A program made the position numbers and the translations under genes. Shown here piece after piece: positions 11,236 to 21,993 of a stretch of 64,000 nucleotides of DNA (its first letter is position 1; each line of letters opens with the position of its first letter). Origin of the DNA: Periconia sp. R9002 (lineage: Eukaryota > Ascomycota > Dothideomycetes > Pleosporales > Periconiaceae); NCBI GenBank assembly GCA_023627715.1, contig JAMAHW010000097.1, forward strand, positions 62,001-126,000, given 5' to 3'. The notes below the pieces were generated by a model. The model made no database searches. It saw only the letters and a program-made list of their open reading frames with translations, and was not told the DNA's origin.

Positions 11236-14200
11236 ATGGGAAAGAAAACCGGGTCGAGGAGCCAACACGGTGGCGGGCGCAATCGCCAGCCGCGAGGTCG
11301 CCCCGCGTCCAATATGTTCGCCTCTCTCGCAGAAAATCCTGCCGATTCTGGTGAGTACAACCTTGACTCTTCTTATTCTCTCTTGCAATCAGCACTTCGC
11401 ATCTCAATGTCGGGGACCGATACTAACCAGACTGTAGTTGCAGGTGAAGAAATGAACGCCCATCTTCCTGAGCGTTTCGCCATCCCTATCCGTGGCAGGA
11501 ATCTCGACAGTCGCCCCGATCCTTTGAGCACACCGTATGAAAACCGTCCTCGAATAAATCAGGACATTGAAAAGTATTTCCAGCCTCCTTCAACTGAAAT
11601 TCAAGCCGGGCCCTGGTTTTCCGAGCCAGAGATACCAACACCGGCGGACATCCTGCAAGATCGGAATGATGTCAATGCCAATGCATTCTTTGAAACAACC
11701 GAAAATCTCGTGGAGATTCCGGATGACCTTTACCCACGTCCAAACAAGATCGAAGGTCCTTACAAGAACAAGGAAGAGTACTTGGAGACCCAGTACAATC
11801 TGTTGAAGGAAGACACCCTCGGTCCTTTGCGCGAAGCTGTCAACCAAGTCCGCAAGGATCCTTTGTTGGACGAGGCCGAATATCCTCAGTCAGCTAGCAT
11901 TGGTATCTACGATCCAGTATACATCAGGGCCATGGTCTTCTCTCCCCGGGGGTTGGCTGTGCGTGTGGCCTTCTCGTTGAGCCGCGTCAAGAAATTTGTG
12001 CGGTGGAAGCAGTCCAAGCGACTCATAACAGGATCGCTTGTCGCCTTGACTCCTCATGATGATGGGTTCAAGTCTAAATGTATTCTTGCAACAGTGGCAG
12101 CTAGACCTCTATCCGCTCTGGAATTGAATCCCCCGGAGATTGACCTCTTCATCCGGCCCGAGGACTTGCAAATTGATCCAATGAAGAAGTGGATCATGGT
12201 GGAGAGCCGGTCCAGCTTTTTTGAGGCTAGCAGACATACTTTATCATCTCTACAACATCTTATGCGAGAGGAATTTCCCCTCGCTGAACATATTGTCGGA
12301 GTAAAGAAGGAGATTGAGCCACCTCAGTATCTGAAGGTCCAACCTTTTACAGACTTGAGCTCTCTCGTGAGTATGGAAGAAGCCCATACGTTTCAAAACG
12401 TCGACATTCTGCAGCCGCATTCATGGCCTTCTGGGGATACGCACGGGCTGGACGAATCTCAATCCAAGGCTTTGCGACGCATTCTTACCAAGCGACTAGC
12501 CATCGTCCAGGGTCCTCCAGGAACTGGAAAGACTTATATTTCAGTTGTCGCCCTCAAAATCCTTCTGGCGAACAAACACGATGCACCTATCATTGTCACT
12601 TGTCAAACTAATCATGCATTGGACCAGCTGCTTCGCCATGTAGCCGAATTTGAACCCAATTTCATCCGACTTGGTGGTCGTTCCAAGGACACTGACAAAG
12701 TCAAAAAGAGGACCCTGTATGAAGTCCGGATCAACGACCCTCAAAAAATCTCCAATCAAAAATTTCGAATCGCCTCGGGGGACATCAGGAGCCTGACTTC
12801 GAGAATGCAACTGCTTCTTAAGCCACTCGAAATGTGCCCTGGAAGCTGTTTGGATCAACGACTCTTGGTGAAATTAGGCATTATCACAGAGGAACAGGCA
12901 GAGTCGTTAGAGAACATTGGGCAGTTCGCTATGGGCAGCCCCGACGCCCAGTCTGATTCTCCGCCTAGTTATCCGTTGGAACAGTGGCTGGGCAGAACTA
13001 TCGTGCAATCCCCGAGCCCAATCCGGCCAGATGATTTTGGATTCACGTTTGAGGAAGAAGATTTTGATGAAGTAGAGCAGCTGGAGGAGCTTGAAGCTGA
13101 AGCTGTTGCGCGGGACGATGATGACCTCGATGCTCTCAAAGGACCGATCACATCCTTATGTGACAATGTGACTGGCATCAGCTCCGGCGGGCAGCTCAAA
13201 TCCGATAGCTATGTTCGAAACCTACTTTCTAACACACCAGATCTGACAACAATTCCCGTTTCTCAGCGAGGAGGTATTTACAGATACTTCCAACGGAGGA
13301 CCAAAGACATCATCCTGAAAGAGTTGCGCGAAATGGCAAAGACGTATGAGAAGCTAGTCAAAACACGCAAGATTGGCCAATGGGAGTCAGATCAACAACT
13401 CCTTGCAGGCGCGCCACTCATTGGACTTACGACCACTGGCTTGAGCAAATACCGGCCATTGATCGCCAGCTTAAGATCAAAGGTTGTCCTTGTTGAAGAG
13501 GCAGCCGAGACACTTGAAGCTCCAGTAACTGCGGCCTGCTTCCCAACTCTGGACCATCTGATTCTTGTCGGAGATCACCAACAGCTTCGTCCACACTGCA
13601 ACGTCCACAAGTTCGAAGACGAGCCTTGGTACTTTAACCTTTCACTGTTTGAGAGGATGATCTTCAACGATCTTGACATCAGCTGTTTGACCCGACAGCG
13701 CCGAATGATACCAGAAATTCGTCGTCTTCTCAAACCAATCTATGGTGACACTTTGCAAGATCATCACAGTGTTAGGGATCTCAACAACCGGCCCCCGGTA
13801 GAGGGTATGGGTGTCAACTCGTATTTCTTCACCCATGAGTGGCCAGAGTCTAGAAACGCCAACATGTCTTGCCAGAACGATGTTGAAGCGAATATGGTTG
13901 TTGCTTTTTTTGACTACCTCGTCATGAATGGAATCGACCCCAATAAGATCACCATTCTCACCTTTTACAATGGCCAGCGAAGCCTTCTGTTGAAGAAGGT
14001 TCGGTCACACCATAATCTGAGGGTCCAGGCTCCAACGCTCAACGTGGTCACTGTCGACTCCTACCAGGGTGAGGAGAACGACATAATCATTCTCTCTCTT
14101 GTGAGGAGCAGCAAGGCGGGTGGTATAGGGTTTCTGGAGAATGACAACCGCATTTGCGTCGCTCTCTCTCGTGCTAGACGTGGGTTCTACCTCTTCGGGA

Positions 14201-15096
14201 ATGGGGAGAAGCTAGCTGTAGAGAGCGACACTTGGGCCGATGTGATTTGGACATTGTACGGGAAATCGACCAAAGCCGGAGTTGATCTGCCTGCCAATAG
14301 CCAGCTGACTCGACGCATTGGGTTCATGCTCCCACTTCGATGCACCAATCACCTGAGGGAGACGTATATTCAGCTTCCTACCGATTGGGAGGACATCAAT
14401 GGCGGATGCTTGAGCAAATGTAATTGCAAGCTTCCATGCGGCCACAACTGCTTGCTCAAGTGCCATCCCTTTGACTCGGAGTTGATCAACTGCATGCAAA
14501 TGTGCACCAGGGCTACTGTATGCGGCCACCCCTGCAGCGCTGTGTGCTCAGATCCGTGCAAGTGCGATATTTGCGAGAGGCGCAGCGGTGGAGTCAAGGC
14601 TATTATGAAGACTCAAAAGTCCGCGGTCCTACCCCCAGGTCGAACTGTACCGCAGCCCAATATGCAGATGTCTGCTATCGCTCCTGGTCCTGCTCTAGCG
14701 CCAGCGCAGGTGCAAATGAGATGGCGGGAGTACGCAGACGGCGGCGTTCACGAGGATGACGCCAAAATGCGCGAGCAAGCCGTTTTGGAAGAGGCTAAGT
14801 TCCAATCCGAGGTGGAGTCTGCCAGCACGCAGCAGGATGCCAATGCGTATGCTTTGTCGGGTCGTCTGATTGAGATTTCGCCCCGCAAGAACAACACCAA
14901 CGCAGTGTCCCGGAACGCTGAGCTGCTGGTCGACCTGGACGTGGATCTCCCTCCTACGTCTCCGGCCAAACCGGGTCGCGCCAACTACAAGGAGAATTTC
15001 TCGCATAAGTTCGGGGCCCATCCAGGTCCGTCGACTCCGGGCAAGGGAAAGGGAAAGGCGAAGGCGAAGCAGGCGCCGGTTAATCTGCTCGATTAA
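11236..15096 (+). CDS. hrr1: Hrr1/SAD-3/ZNFX1-type SF1 helicase with NFX1 zinc-finger region
   Basis: UPF1-like superfamily-1 RNA helicase. Family members act in RNAi-directed heterochromatin (S. pombe Hrr1), meiotic silencing by unpaired DNA (Neurospora SAD-3) and germ-granule RNA inheritance (ZNFX1). Start ATG at 11236 has an ideal context (ACACCATGG). Positions 11351-11443 are very probably a 93-nt intron (GTGAGT, TACTAAC, TTGCAG) that is in frame and stop-free; spliced length is 1255 aa, unspliced 1286. On the spliced protein: Walker A GPPGTGKT near 395, the DEAA-like VEEAAE near 723, GDHQQLRP near 748, DSYQGEEND near 910, and motif VI VALSRARRG after it. The NFX1-like Cys/His cluster (CNCKLPCGHNC...CGHPC...CKCDIC) is near 1030-1085. 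A disordered basic tail follows. All helicase motifs look intact, so an active enzyme is expected. Confidence 0.9.
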   Translation: MGKKTGSRSQHGGGRNRQPRGRPASNMFASLAENPADSGEYNLDSSYSLLQSALRISMSGTDTNQTVVAGEEMNAHLPERFAIPIRGRNLDSRPDPLSTPYENRPRINQDIEKYFQPPSTEIQAGPWFSEPEIPTPADILQDRNDVNANAFFETTENLVEIPDDLYPRPNKIEGPYKNKEEYLETQYNLLKEDTLGPLREAVNQVRKDPLLDEAEYPQSASIGIYDPVYIRAMVFSPRGLAVRVAFSLSRVKKFVRWKQSKRLITGSLVALTPHDDGFKSKCILATVAARPLSALELNPPEIDLFIRPEDLQIDPMKKWIMVESRSSFFEASRHTLSSLQHLMREEFPLAEHIVGVKKEIEPPQYLKVQPFTDLSSLVSMEEAHTFQNVDILQPHSWPSGDTHGLDESQSKALRRILTKRLAIVQGPPGTGKTYISVVALKILLANKHDAPIIVTCQTNHALDQLLRHVAEFEPNFIRLGGRSKDTDKVKKRTLYEVRINDPQKISNQKFRIASGDIRSLTSRMQLLLKPLEMCPGSCLDQRLLVKLGIITEEQAESLENIGQFAMGSPDAQSDSPPSYPLEQWLGRTIVQSPSPIRPDDFGFTFEEEDFDEVEQLEELEAEAVARDDDDLDALKGPITSLCDNVTGISSGGQLKSDSYVRNLLSNTPDLTTIPVSQRGGIYRYFQRRTKDIILKELREMAKTYEKLVKTRKIGQWESDQQLLAGAPLIGLTTTGLSKYRPLIASLRSKVVLVEEAAETLEAPVTAACFPTLDHLILVGDHQQLRPHCNVHKFEDEPWYFNLSLFERMIFNDLDISCLTRQRRMIPEIRRLLKPIYGDTLQDHHSVRDLNNRPPVEGMGVNSYFFTHEWPESRNANMSCQNDVEANMVVAFFDYLVMNGIDPNKITILTFYNGQRSLLLKKVRSHHNLRVQAPTLNVVTVDSYQGEENDIIILSLVRSSKAGGIGFLENDNRICVALSRARRGFYLFGNGEKLAVESDTWADVIWTLYGKSTKAGVDLPANSQLTRRIGFMLPLRCTNHLRETYIQLPTDWEDINGGCLSKCNCKLPCGHNCLLKCHPFDSELINCMQMCTRATVCGHPCSAVCSDPCKCDICERRSGGVKAIMKTQKSAVLPPGRTVPQPNMQMSAIAPGPALAPAQVQMRWREYADGGVHEDDAKMREQAVLEEAKFQSEVESASTQQDANAYALSGRLIEISPRKNNTNAVSRNAELLVDLDVDLPPTSPAKPGRANYKENFSHKFGAHPGPSTPGKGKGKAKAKQAPVNLLD

Positions 15097-15772
15097 TGGT
15101 TCTTTGGGATGGCATTCCGGGTTCCAATGCACACGTTTTTGTGTGTTTCCTTGCTGGGTGGGTCGGTTTTATCAAACCCTTAGGAACTTGATGGGAATGA
15201 GGACAAGGGAACGTCAAAGGAGGTTATGATGGATTACAACTGGGTACTAGGTGTGGCGGGTGCATTTGAACCCATGCGAGGAGGGAGAAGCAAGGGATAC
15301 TAAGACGGATGAATGTATTCTTTCTTTTCATTCTTTCTCTCCCCCTTTTCCGTGTGGACACTTGAATCGAATACCTCAGATATCCCGTATACCAAACCAG
15401 CCCCTGATGGCTATGTGATTTAGAATTCGCGAAATGGGAGAAAGTGTGACCCACACAGTGTAGAAACTTTTCCCTATTCACTTGAAGTGTGTGATGTTGT
15501 GATGATGGGATTGCAGTATGTAGATAAGTATCGGTATACGCGTTACACAAGATTTCTCCTTTTGTGTGTTTGTTTGTTTTACCTCTCCTCTCTCTCTCCC
15601 CCCGTTATAAACTACAGTACGTATCCATCCATCCATCCTTGTTACGAATGTGTAAGAGAGAGCCGCTTCTCTCCCTCTCCCTCTTTCCCTCTTTCCCTTG
15701 CTTCCCATCAGCCTTCCTTCCCGAAAAACGTCTGGTTGGAAAGAAAGAAAAAAAGAAGAGGAAGAAGAAGAG

Positions 15773-15804
<32 letters not shown>

Positions 15805-16904
15805 AGAAGAAGAAGAAGAAGAAGAAGAAGAAGAAGAAGAGGAAGAAAAGATGTAGTAAAAGTGAAAGACAAGACAAAATCAAGAACAAAGAAAGAAATT
15901 CAGACTATCTTATCTAAAACCTACTTAGGCAAAAGGTTAAAAAGCAAAGGTAAGGTATATATCTAGGTAGTAAACGTTTTCATTTCGATTTCAAGATATG
16001 CATGTATGTATGGGTAGAGAGAGAGAGAGAGAGAGAGTAGCAAGCTTAGAATAGAAAACGTTAGTATACTCCGAGTATATGCATACTCACACAAGTATAA
16101 AGACAAGGACGAACGAAATAAAACAAGAATCAACTTTTTTTTTTCCTTAACTTCCTAACGTCTCTACTTAACTCCTCCTACTCCTACTCCTCTAGACTCC
16201 ACGACTCAAAACACGTCGACGTCGATGTTGATACAGTACAGAAACACACATCCACCCCCATTCACTCCTTCTAACCCCTCCGTCCACCTTTCCTATATTC
16301 CTTCCTTGAAGGAGGGTATACCGTTCCCCCCAATCCTTTTTTCCTTCCCCACTCCCTGCCTTCCTAGCTTCCTATTCCCCCCGCCCAACAAAAAACAAAG
16401 TAAAAAACTACAAGAACCACATACACACTACCTCAGTAGTAGTATACGATACGATAAGATGGAGATGTTAACACACACGACTCAAGAGACGAAAAAACAC
16501 ACCTCTCCCTCCCTCAAAACAAAACTCGGAACAAAAAAAGACTCCGAAAATTACCACCACCAACCAAACACCCAACCCACCCACACGCCGCGACGAATCT
16601 AAAACAAAAAAAAAGGAGAGGTCATAAACACGTTAAAAGTCATTAAAAGGAGCATCTCCTTGTCCTGGCTGTTCTTCGACATCTATTCGAAAGAAGCAAG
16701 GAAAGAAGACGCCGCACCACTCAAGCAAGTAGGCCGCCCGGGCGCAAACTGATGAAGCGGGGAGAAGGCGTTGAACAGAGCGAGGAGCATCAACCGGGCC
16801 AAAAACCTTGGGGAGGCTTAGGCCCGACGTAGAATGGTACCTCCTGCTCGGCAACTGCACTGGTGAGTGGGGATTCTGTTGCAACAATTAATCGCAATTT
16901 CACT
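15097..16904. other. Convergent intergenic region, low complexity
   Basis: Between the helicase (+) and MDM34 (-) 3' ends. Contains 3' UTRs, a long GAA tract (15751-15850), a GA run near 16016-16038 and C-rich/A-rich stretches. Frames over the GAA tract encode only poly-Lys/Arg/Glu and are not genes. Confidence 0.65.
15751..15850 (+). repeat. GAA-rich triplet tract
   Basis: About 100 nt of AAGAAG/GAAGAG repeats with an uninterrupted GAA core of roughly 19 units near 15782-15840. It is a purine-only strand downstream of the helicase stop. Such polypurine tracts can form triplex DNA and are length-unstable; this is general knowledge, not shown here. Confidence 0.95.
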
Positions 16905-18788
16905 CTACGCCACATACGCCGGCGGCGGCGAATCCTCTTCATCAGCACTCCATATCCCTCCCGTTTTGCCGGCTCGTCCTCGCCTTTCATTCCCCTCAAC
17001 AGCTCCCTCCCGTCTCTTCCGCTCCTCCACCTGCACCTTCCGCGCAATCTCGCTCGCCATCTTCATCATCCACGCCTGCTCGAGGATGCCTCCCGATGAG
17101 CTGGACGTGCTTTCCGCGTATGACGGCGACGATGGCAATTTGGAATTCGCGGCGGCGGCGGCGGAAGAAAGCGACGTGACTTTGTCGAAGGAGAGGGAGC
17201 GGAGGAGCGGAGAGGTGGCTTGCTGGGTGGGACGGAGACGGTTGCGGGAGAGCGGCGGGCGGCTCGAGGACGATGATCTTTGGTACTGATTGTATTGCTG
17301 TTGATCTGAGGGTTCGTGGAGGTAGATGGGGACTGCAGATGCGGCGGCGGCCTTTTGCTTCGGTCGCGACGCTTTGGGCGCGTCGGCTAAGAGCGGAGCG
17401 GCGGGTAGGAGGCCATCGGCACTTGCGGACTGTTCCATCAATCGGCTGGGTTCGCCGTCGACATTGGCATTCTCGTGAGCCGTTTTTGTGGGGAAGTAGG
17501 ATTCCGATGCGCTTTTGGGCAGGTTCGCGAGCACCTCCTCCTTCTCTTTTTCTTCTGGAATGATGGAACTTGCCGGCTCAGACACACTTGGGCTTTGCAA
17601 CTGAGAAGATACTTCTGTAGATAGACCTGAGGACTCTCCATCTTCTTTATTTCTGCGAAGGTCGACAACGCGCTTCTTGCGCTTCCGCATTTGCCCGCGA
17701 GCCCCCCTGTTCGCGCCCAGGCTGAGCCCCGCAGACGCAGAGTAGTTGGATGAGATCGTTGGGCGCGAGCTGAAGGTTTCTTGGCCCGTGCTACCCGATG
17801 CAACCGACGAAGCATGTGATCGTATGCTCCCGAATGTAGATTGTATTCTCGATAGACTCGATTGTGTGAGCGCGGGGGTCGCAGCGCCAGAGTTGGGCTG
17901 GTCCGGATTGTTGGCCCAGGCCCGGAAGACGGCTTCCTGGATGCCGGGTGTGAAGAGGGAGAGCGTCCGTTGTGATTCAGATAGAGCGGCGAGGCGGAGA
18001 ATGTTATTCTTGGAAAAGGAAGCGTGCATCTCGGACGAAGGGTCCAGCGAAAGGGCTGCGATCTGCGAAACGTCTATGGGGTTGCCGAATGAGTCGATCG
18101 CGTCTTGCGGTGGCGTCAGCAGCGGGTCTATAGGTGCTGCTGTATCGTGTGAACCCTCTAGCCTCTCTTCCGTCTCCGTTTCCAGCTCTTGGAATTCGGG
18201 GACAAACAGTCGCAACGATAATCGATGAATAATGGCCGGCAGGTCGTCCATGAAAAGGACGCGCAACTGCTCTTCAATCACCTTTTGCAGGTAATCCCTC
18301 ACAAAAGGTATCGAGTCGAATGTTGACGAAACCTTCAAACTCTCCAAAGGATCATTCCTGAACACCAGCGTGATGCCCTTTTGTTTCGAAAAAACCAATA
18401 TGACGAAACCACTCAGGCGTATATCCGACAAGGTAATCTGTAGGGGAATCGTCAGGCCCGACGAGGCAGCCAGCGGCATCGGCGACGCAAAATCGGGCTT
18501 CGTGGAGAGGTAGGTATTCAGCGGGTTGGCCTGGACCTTTGTTTTGAGGGTAAGAAAGGCATCGCCGGTATACGACATTTTGAATATGCCTCTGAATCTA
18601 TCCTCGGCCAGATCGCCAATCTCGAGTATTTCCAGCTCGGGGGCCGTGGTTCCGAGATTCAGCTCTGTGACAATGATGTCGTCAACGATGATGGGCGGTT
18701 TCGGGGATTTGTTGAGGGCGGTGGTGAGCATGTCGCGCGCCCGCGAAGTATCCGCTATGAGCGGCGACCAGTTGAAATTAAAAGCCAT
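16905..18788 (-). CDS. mdm34: Mdm34, ERMES mitochondrial outer-membrane subunit
   Basis: Component of the ER-mitochondria encounter structure, which tethers the two organelles and moves phospholipids between them through SMP domains. A single 627-aa exon with start context CCATGG. The N-terminal ~200 residues form the SMP lipid-transfer domain and match the family closely ([13 protein letters not shown] start; [54 protein letters not shown]). The rest is disordered Ser/Pro/Ala-rich sequence with a basic [11 protein letters not shown] patch, as usual for Pezizomycotina homologues. Length fits the family and no lesions are seen. Confidence 0.95.
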   Translation of the reverse strand: MAFNFNWSPLIADTSRARDMLTTALNKSPKPPIIVDDIIVTELNLGTTAPELEILEIGDLAEDRFRGIFKMSYTGDAFLTLKTKVQANPLNTYLSTKPDFASPMPLAASSGLTIPLQITLSDIRLSGFVILVFSKQKGITLVFRNDPLESLKVSSTFDSIPFVRDYLQKVIEEQLRVLFMDDLPAIIHRLSLRLFVPEFQELETETEERLEGSHDTAAPIDPLLTPPQDAIDSFGNPIDVSQIAALSLDPSSEMHASFSKNNILRLAALSESQRTLSLFTPGIQEAVFRAWANNPDQPNSGAATPALTQSSLSRIQSTFGSIRSHASSVASGSTGQETFSSRPTISSNYSASAGLSLGANRGARGQMRKRKKRVVDLRRNKEDGESSGLSTEVSSQLQSPSVSEPASSIIPEEKEKEEVLANLPKSASESYFPTKTAHENANVDGEPSRLMEQSASADGLLPAAPLLADAPKASRPKQKAAAASAVPIYLHEPSDQQQYNQYQRSSSSSRPPLSRNRLRPTQQATSPLLRSLSFDKVTSLSSAAAAANSKLPSSPSYAESTSSSSGGILEQAWMMKMASEIARKVQVEERKRREGAVEGNERRGRAGKTGGIWSADEEDSPPPAYVA

Positions 18789-19918
18789 GGTGGCAGATTA
18801 TTAGGAGAAATAATTGTAGATGGCGGAATCGGGAGCGGTGGATGAGGGTGCGGCGCAGCGATTATGTGGATGGTGAGAGTGGAGAGGAGCGGGTGTCGCG
18901 TGGTGCATGCCTTGTGTTGCCGCGTGAACAAAGGCTGGCCATGTGTCTAGGGATGGATGGAATACGAGTTGGATGCTGCAGATGATGATGCGGGATGGGG
19001 ATGGGAGAGGAGAGGAGGGAGGTCGAGTGATGGTGGTGTGAAGGGTGATGTGATGGATGATAAAATAAGCAGGAAGGAGGGAAAGTCCGGAGAACAGGAA
19101 GGGGAGAGAAGGGACAAGGCCAGGGACAGGATTTGCGATGATGCTCGTGTGCAGTAGCGAGGCCGACCCACTCCCTCTTTGGAACTTTTTCACGGCCCGT
19201 GCCCCCGTCTAGTGCCGGCTGTTCCTTTTTTCTCATTTTCGTCATTTTTCTTTATCTTACTTTGCTTTCTTTCTTCTGGATATCAATCTGATCCAACGCA
19301 TCACAATAACCGCATGGACTGACACATTCAAACTGCATACAAGCACAAATATCAACCATCACCCAAACAACCACCTTATTCACCATTTCAAAAACAAAAA
19401 ACAAAAGCGAACACCCCAGTCCCATCCACCCTTCGCACCCCAGCATCTCTCCTTAATTTCACAACACACAACCACGTGCAAGCATCCCCGTCCACCCCCG
19501 CGCGCGCGACTGTGTGCCGCGTTTCAACCCTTCCTTTGCCTTTTCAAAAACAACTCGTCGAGTAGAAACCTCCCATCCATTCCGACCAATGGAAAAAAAG
19601 GGGGTGCTGAAGTGGGAATCTTGGGTGACTCACTCTGGGCGGCCAGAAGACGTCGATTGTGTGGGGAAATGTCGATAAGATAGGTTAGATATCTATATGT
19701 GGGTGTCTGTTATGGTTTGTATATGCTGGGTACATGGCGCGTGGATGTCGCGTTTGATGTTTTTGTTGTTGTTGATGTTTGTCAACACCAAAGAACCCTG
19801 CAAGGCGACTGGGCATGGAGAACCAATCCCTTCTCTCCGCCTCAACAATCTTGCTACATACCATCATACATACCCTCTACCTATTTCTCCAAAGAAAAAA
19901 CAAACGCAAAACAGCCCA
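18789..19918. other. Intergenic, MDM34 promoter / ECM15-like 3' side
   Basis: About 1.1 kb upstream of MDM34 and downstream of the next minus-strand gene. GA/TC-rich close to MDM34 and CA-rich further out. Short frames are compositionally biased and lack coding features. I see no gene. Confidence 0.5.
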
Positions 19919-20437
19919 TCACTTCTCATCCCCCTCCAACAACCTCTCCACAGCCTCCACCTTATCCCGAAACCCCTGCCTCTTATCCGTCCGCGACCCA
20001 ACCCTGATATCGCTCTGAATCCTCACCACGCCGTTCGCATGCAGCATCTCGTGGCACTGTCCAATGGCTTTCATGACTTGGTCCCATGGGCCTTCTATTA
20101 AACCAAACAAGTATTAACATCAGCACAACACCATATATTCCAGCAATTGAGGATGTCGTAGATACATGTATGTACTTGGGACCGCGGAGGGTTGAGAGAG
20201 GGATGTATGTGGGATATGAAATATGGGAGAAAAAGACGTACCGACCGTCGTCCCCGCACTGTGCAAATGAAACACCAACCCGCTCTTCTTCAAGAGCCGC
20301 TGCACCTGCGCCACTTCCTTGGACACGGACGCCGTCGGCGTGCCCAGCGGGATGAGGCAGAAGTCGGCGATGCAGGCCGGGGGTGTGCCCAGCGTCGTTA
20401 GGTCGTCTGGGAGGGGGTTGGTGTTGCTCGTGGACAT
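19919..20437 (-). CDS. ecm15: UPF0045/ECM15 (MTH1187-YkoF fold) small protein
   Basis: Two exons, 20437-20242 and 20094-19919, encode 123 aa; a 147-nt intron (GTACGT...TAATAG) interrupts the signature HSAGTTV|EGPWDQVMKAIGQCHE. The family folds as a ferredoxin-like tetramer related to the thiamine/HMP-binding YkoF proteins. Its yeast member Ecm15 has no settled biochemical role, though thiamine binding is proposed for relatives. Conserved features seen: ADFCLIPLGTPTASVSKEVA, RLLKKSGL, the HSAGTT loop, and the C-terminal RIQSDIRVGSRTDKRQGFRDKV helix. Length is typical. The frame is open upstream of the chosen ATG with another in-frame start near 20608, but that extension is low-complexity and judged to be leader. 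Confidence 0.87.
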
Positions 20438-21260
20438 TGTTTCGTTCGTTAATTTTTTTTTATATTCGTTGGTGAGAGATGAACGACGAGAAGGTGGATA
20501 AGCTGCGAATTGATGTTGGGTGGATTCGACGTCGGAGAGTTGCGGGATGGAGCGGTGATTGATTGGTTGGCGGAGGGGGGAAGATGGAGTGAGGTATGGT
20601 GGGGTCATTGATGCAGGGCTGTTGTTTTTTTAGTGGGGTGCCACATCGTGGCCAAGTGTGCTCTACCAAGAGAGATAATAAAATAGACTACAGAGAACCT
20701 GGACTTTAAAAGGAGATTCCTTTTCCCTTTCTTTCTATAACGCAGGTTAAAACAAGTCTATAGACTATTATTTCTCTGCCACTTACTCTATATTTCTTCT
20801 TTACCATACTGCCTTCTGTAGCTGCCTATTAACGGCTATCACTTTCAATAGTCATAGATGAGCAATTCAAGAAAACGAATTCTTGTTACTGGCTATTCCA
20901 GTTGCCTCGGATTTCCAAAATTTTAGCGGGTTATAGTAATTGAGTGGGTGGCAAGCCTGACTGGACGAACCTTTGCCGTGTCTTGGATTCGGAACAACAA
21001 GTCATGACGAACAGGAGAATTTGAGCATACTTCCGGATTGAAAGTGCGGTAGTTTAGATTCACACGAAGACGTATGCATTTGTATGAGGATGAATTCACC
21101 AATTGAGCGATCGCGCAGCACTATGGAAGACGTGCTCTGTATACCATGGAAAGCTAGGTTACGTGCCCTAACCTTTCACGTCGCCAAACAGGCGCAACCT
21201 AGACATACAAAATACCATGAATATTACGGCCATCTTGGATCAAACCTCCTGATCTTTTAT

Positions 21261-21423
21261 TTCAAGATACCAGTCTCCACATTGAAATCCTGATCGTTCT
21301 CGTCCTCGGACCTCGCTTTCAAAATACCGGTTTTCACACCGAGATCCTGGCTGTTGTCGTTCTCTGACCCTGCCTTCAAAATACCGGTTTCCACACCGAG
21401 ATCCTGGTTGTTGTTGTTCTCTG
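21261..21423. repeat. 57-bp tandem repeat, about 2.9 copies
   Basis: Units at 21261-21317, 21318-21374 and 21375-21423 (partial). Units 2 and 3 differ at only a few positions; unit 1 is more diverged. The period is 19 codons, and two minus-strand frames stay open across the whole array, one reading QDLGVETGILK-type repeats with a variable acidic NDNS/DEND segment. This is either a protein-repeat fragment or a plain minisatellite. Confidence 0.85.
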
Positions 21424-21633
21424 TTGGTAATGTATGGCTGCTGGGTATGACAGCGGCCATGAATAATCATGGGAATCGTGTACTGCACGATGGCGGAAGT
21501 TTCTGATGAGACGAGTGGCAGTGCCTATCTAGAATTAGCTAGTTGAAGACATGATGTGAGAACTTCTTACCAGGAGATTTCGGGTTTCTAGTTGCTCGAG
21601 GATTGAGAGCTCGAGAGTTTGATCGGGACAATC

Positions 21634-21993
21634 ATGGCACGACACTATCTTAAATTATCAACGCCCCAGGGTGAAAGTTGCCCTGTCGAATTGCTCAAAA
21701 ATGCACCTCCGTGTGCCGCGATTGCGGAGTTTCTGAGAAATGCTACGCAATCACGTCACATAGTAGTTTTCCGAAAGAGAAATGACGTATTGGAAGTGTT
21801 GACCTTCGTATCAATGGCCAAAACAATTAATCAATTCGGACTTCGAGGTGCAGCTTGCATTATATTAGATAATGCTATGCATCGCTGGTATGTTCCACGA
21901 CCTTATCATTGCAGAAACATGACACACACATACTTGATGTCGTTAATCAATCAGGAGACTAAGGATGGGGGCCACTGGCAGGGGCTTGGTTGA
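21634..21993 (+). CDS. Questionable orphan ORF
   Basis: ATG-led 119-aa frame containing a Cys-containing segment (CPVELLKNAPPCAAIAEFL) and a DNAMHRWYVPRPYH stretch. I do not recognise it. It ends without a clear 3' context, has no intron support and lies in a gene-poor, repeat-bearing region. It may be a fragment of a decayed gene or a chance frame. Confidence 0.2.
   Translation: MARHYLKLSTPQGESCPVELLKNAPPCAAIAEFLRNATQSRHIVVFRKRNDVLEVLTFVSMAKTINQFGLRGAACIILDNAMHRWYVPRPYHCRNMTHTYLMSLINQETKDGGHWQGLG

Noticed and set aside
15487..15966. Frames over the GAA tract (poly-Lys, poly-Arg, poly-Phe)
   Set aside because: Products are homopolymeric readings of a triplet repeat in a convergent 3' spacer.
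20637..20690. Minus-strand CTCTTGGTAGAGC resembling a tRNA D-arm/A box
   Set aside because: No anticodon stem with a seven-base loop and no T-arm GTTCGA downstream; a tRNA cannot be folded. At best a chance A-box match.
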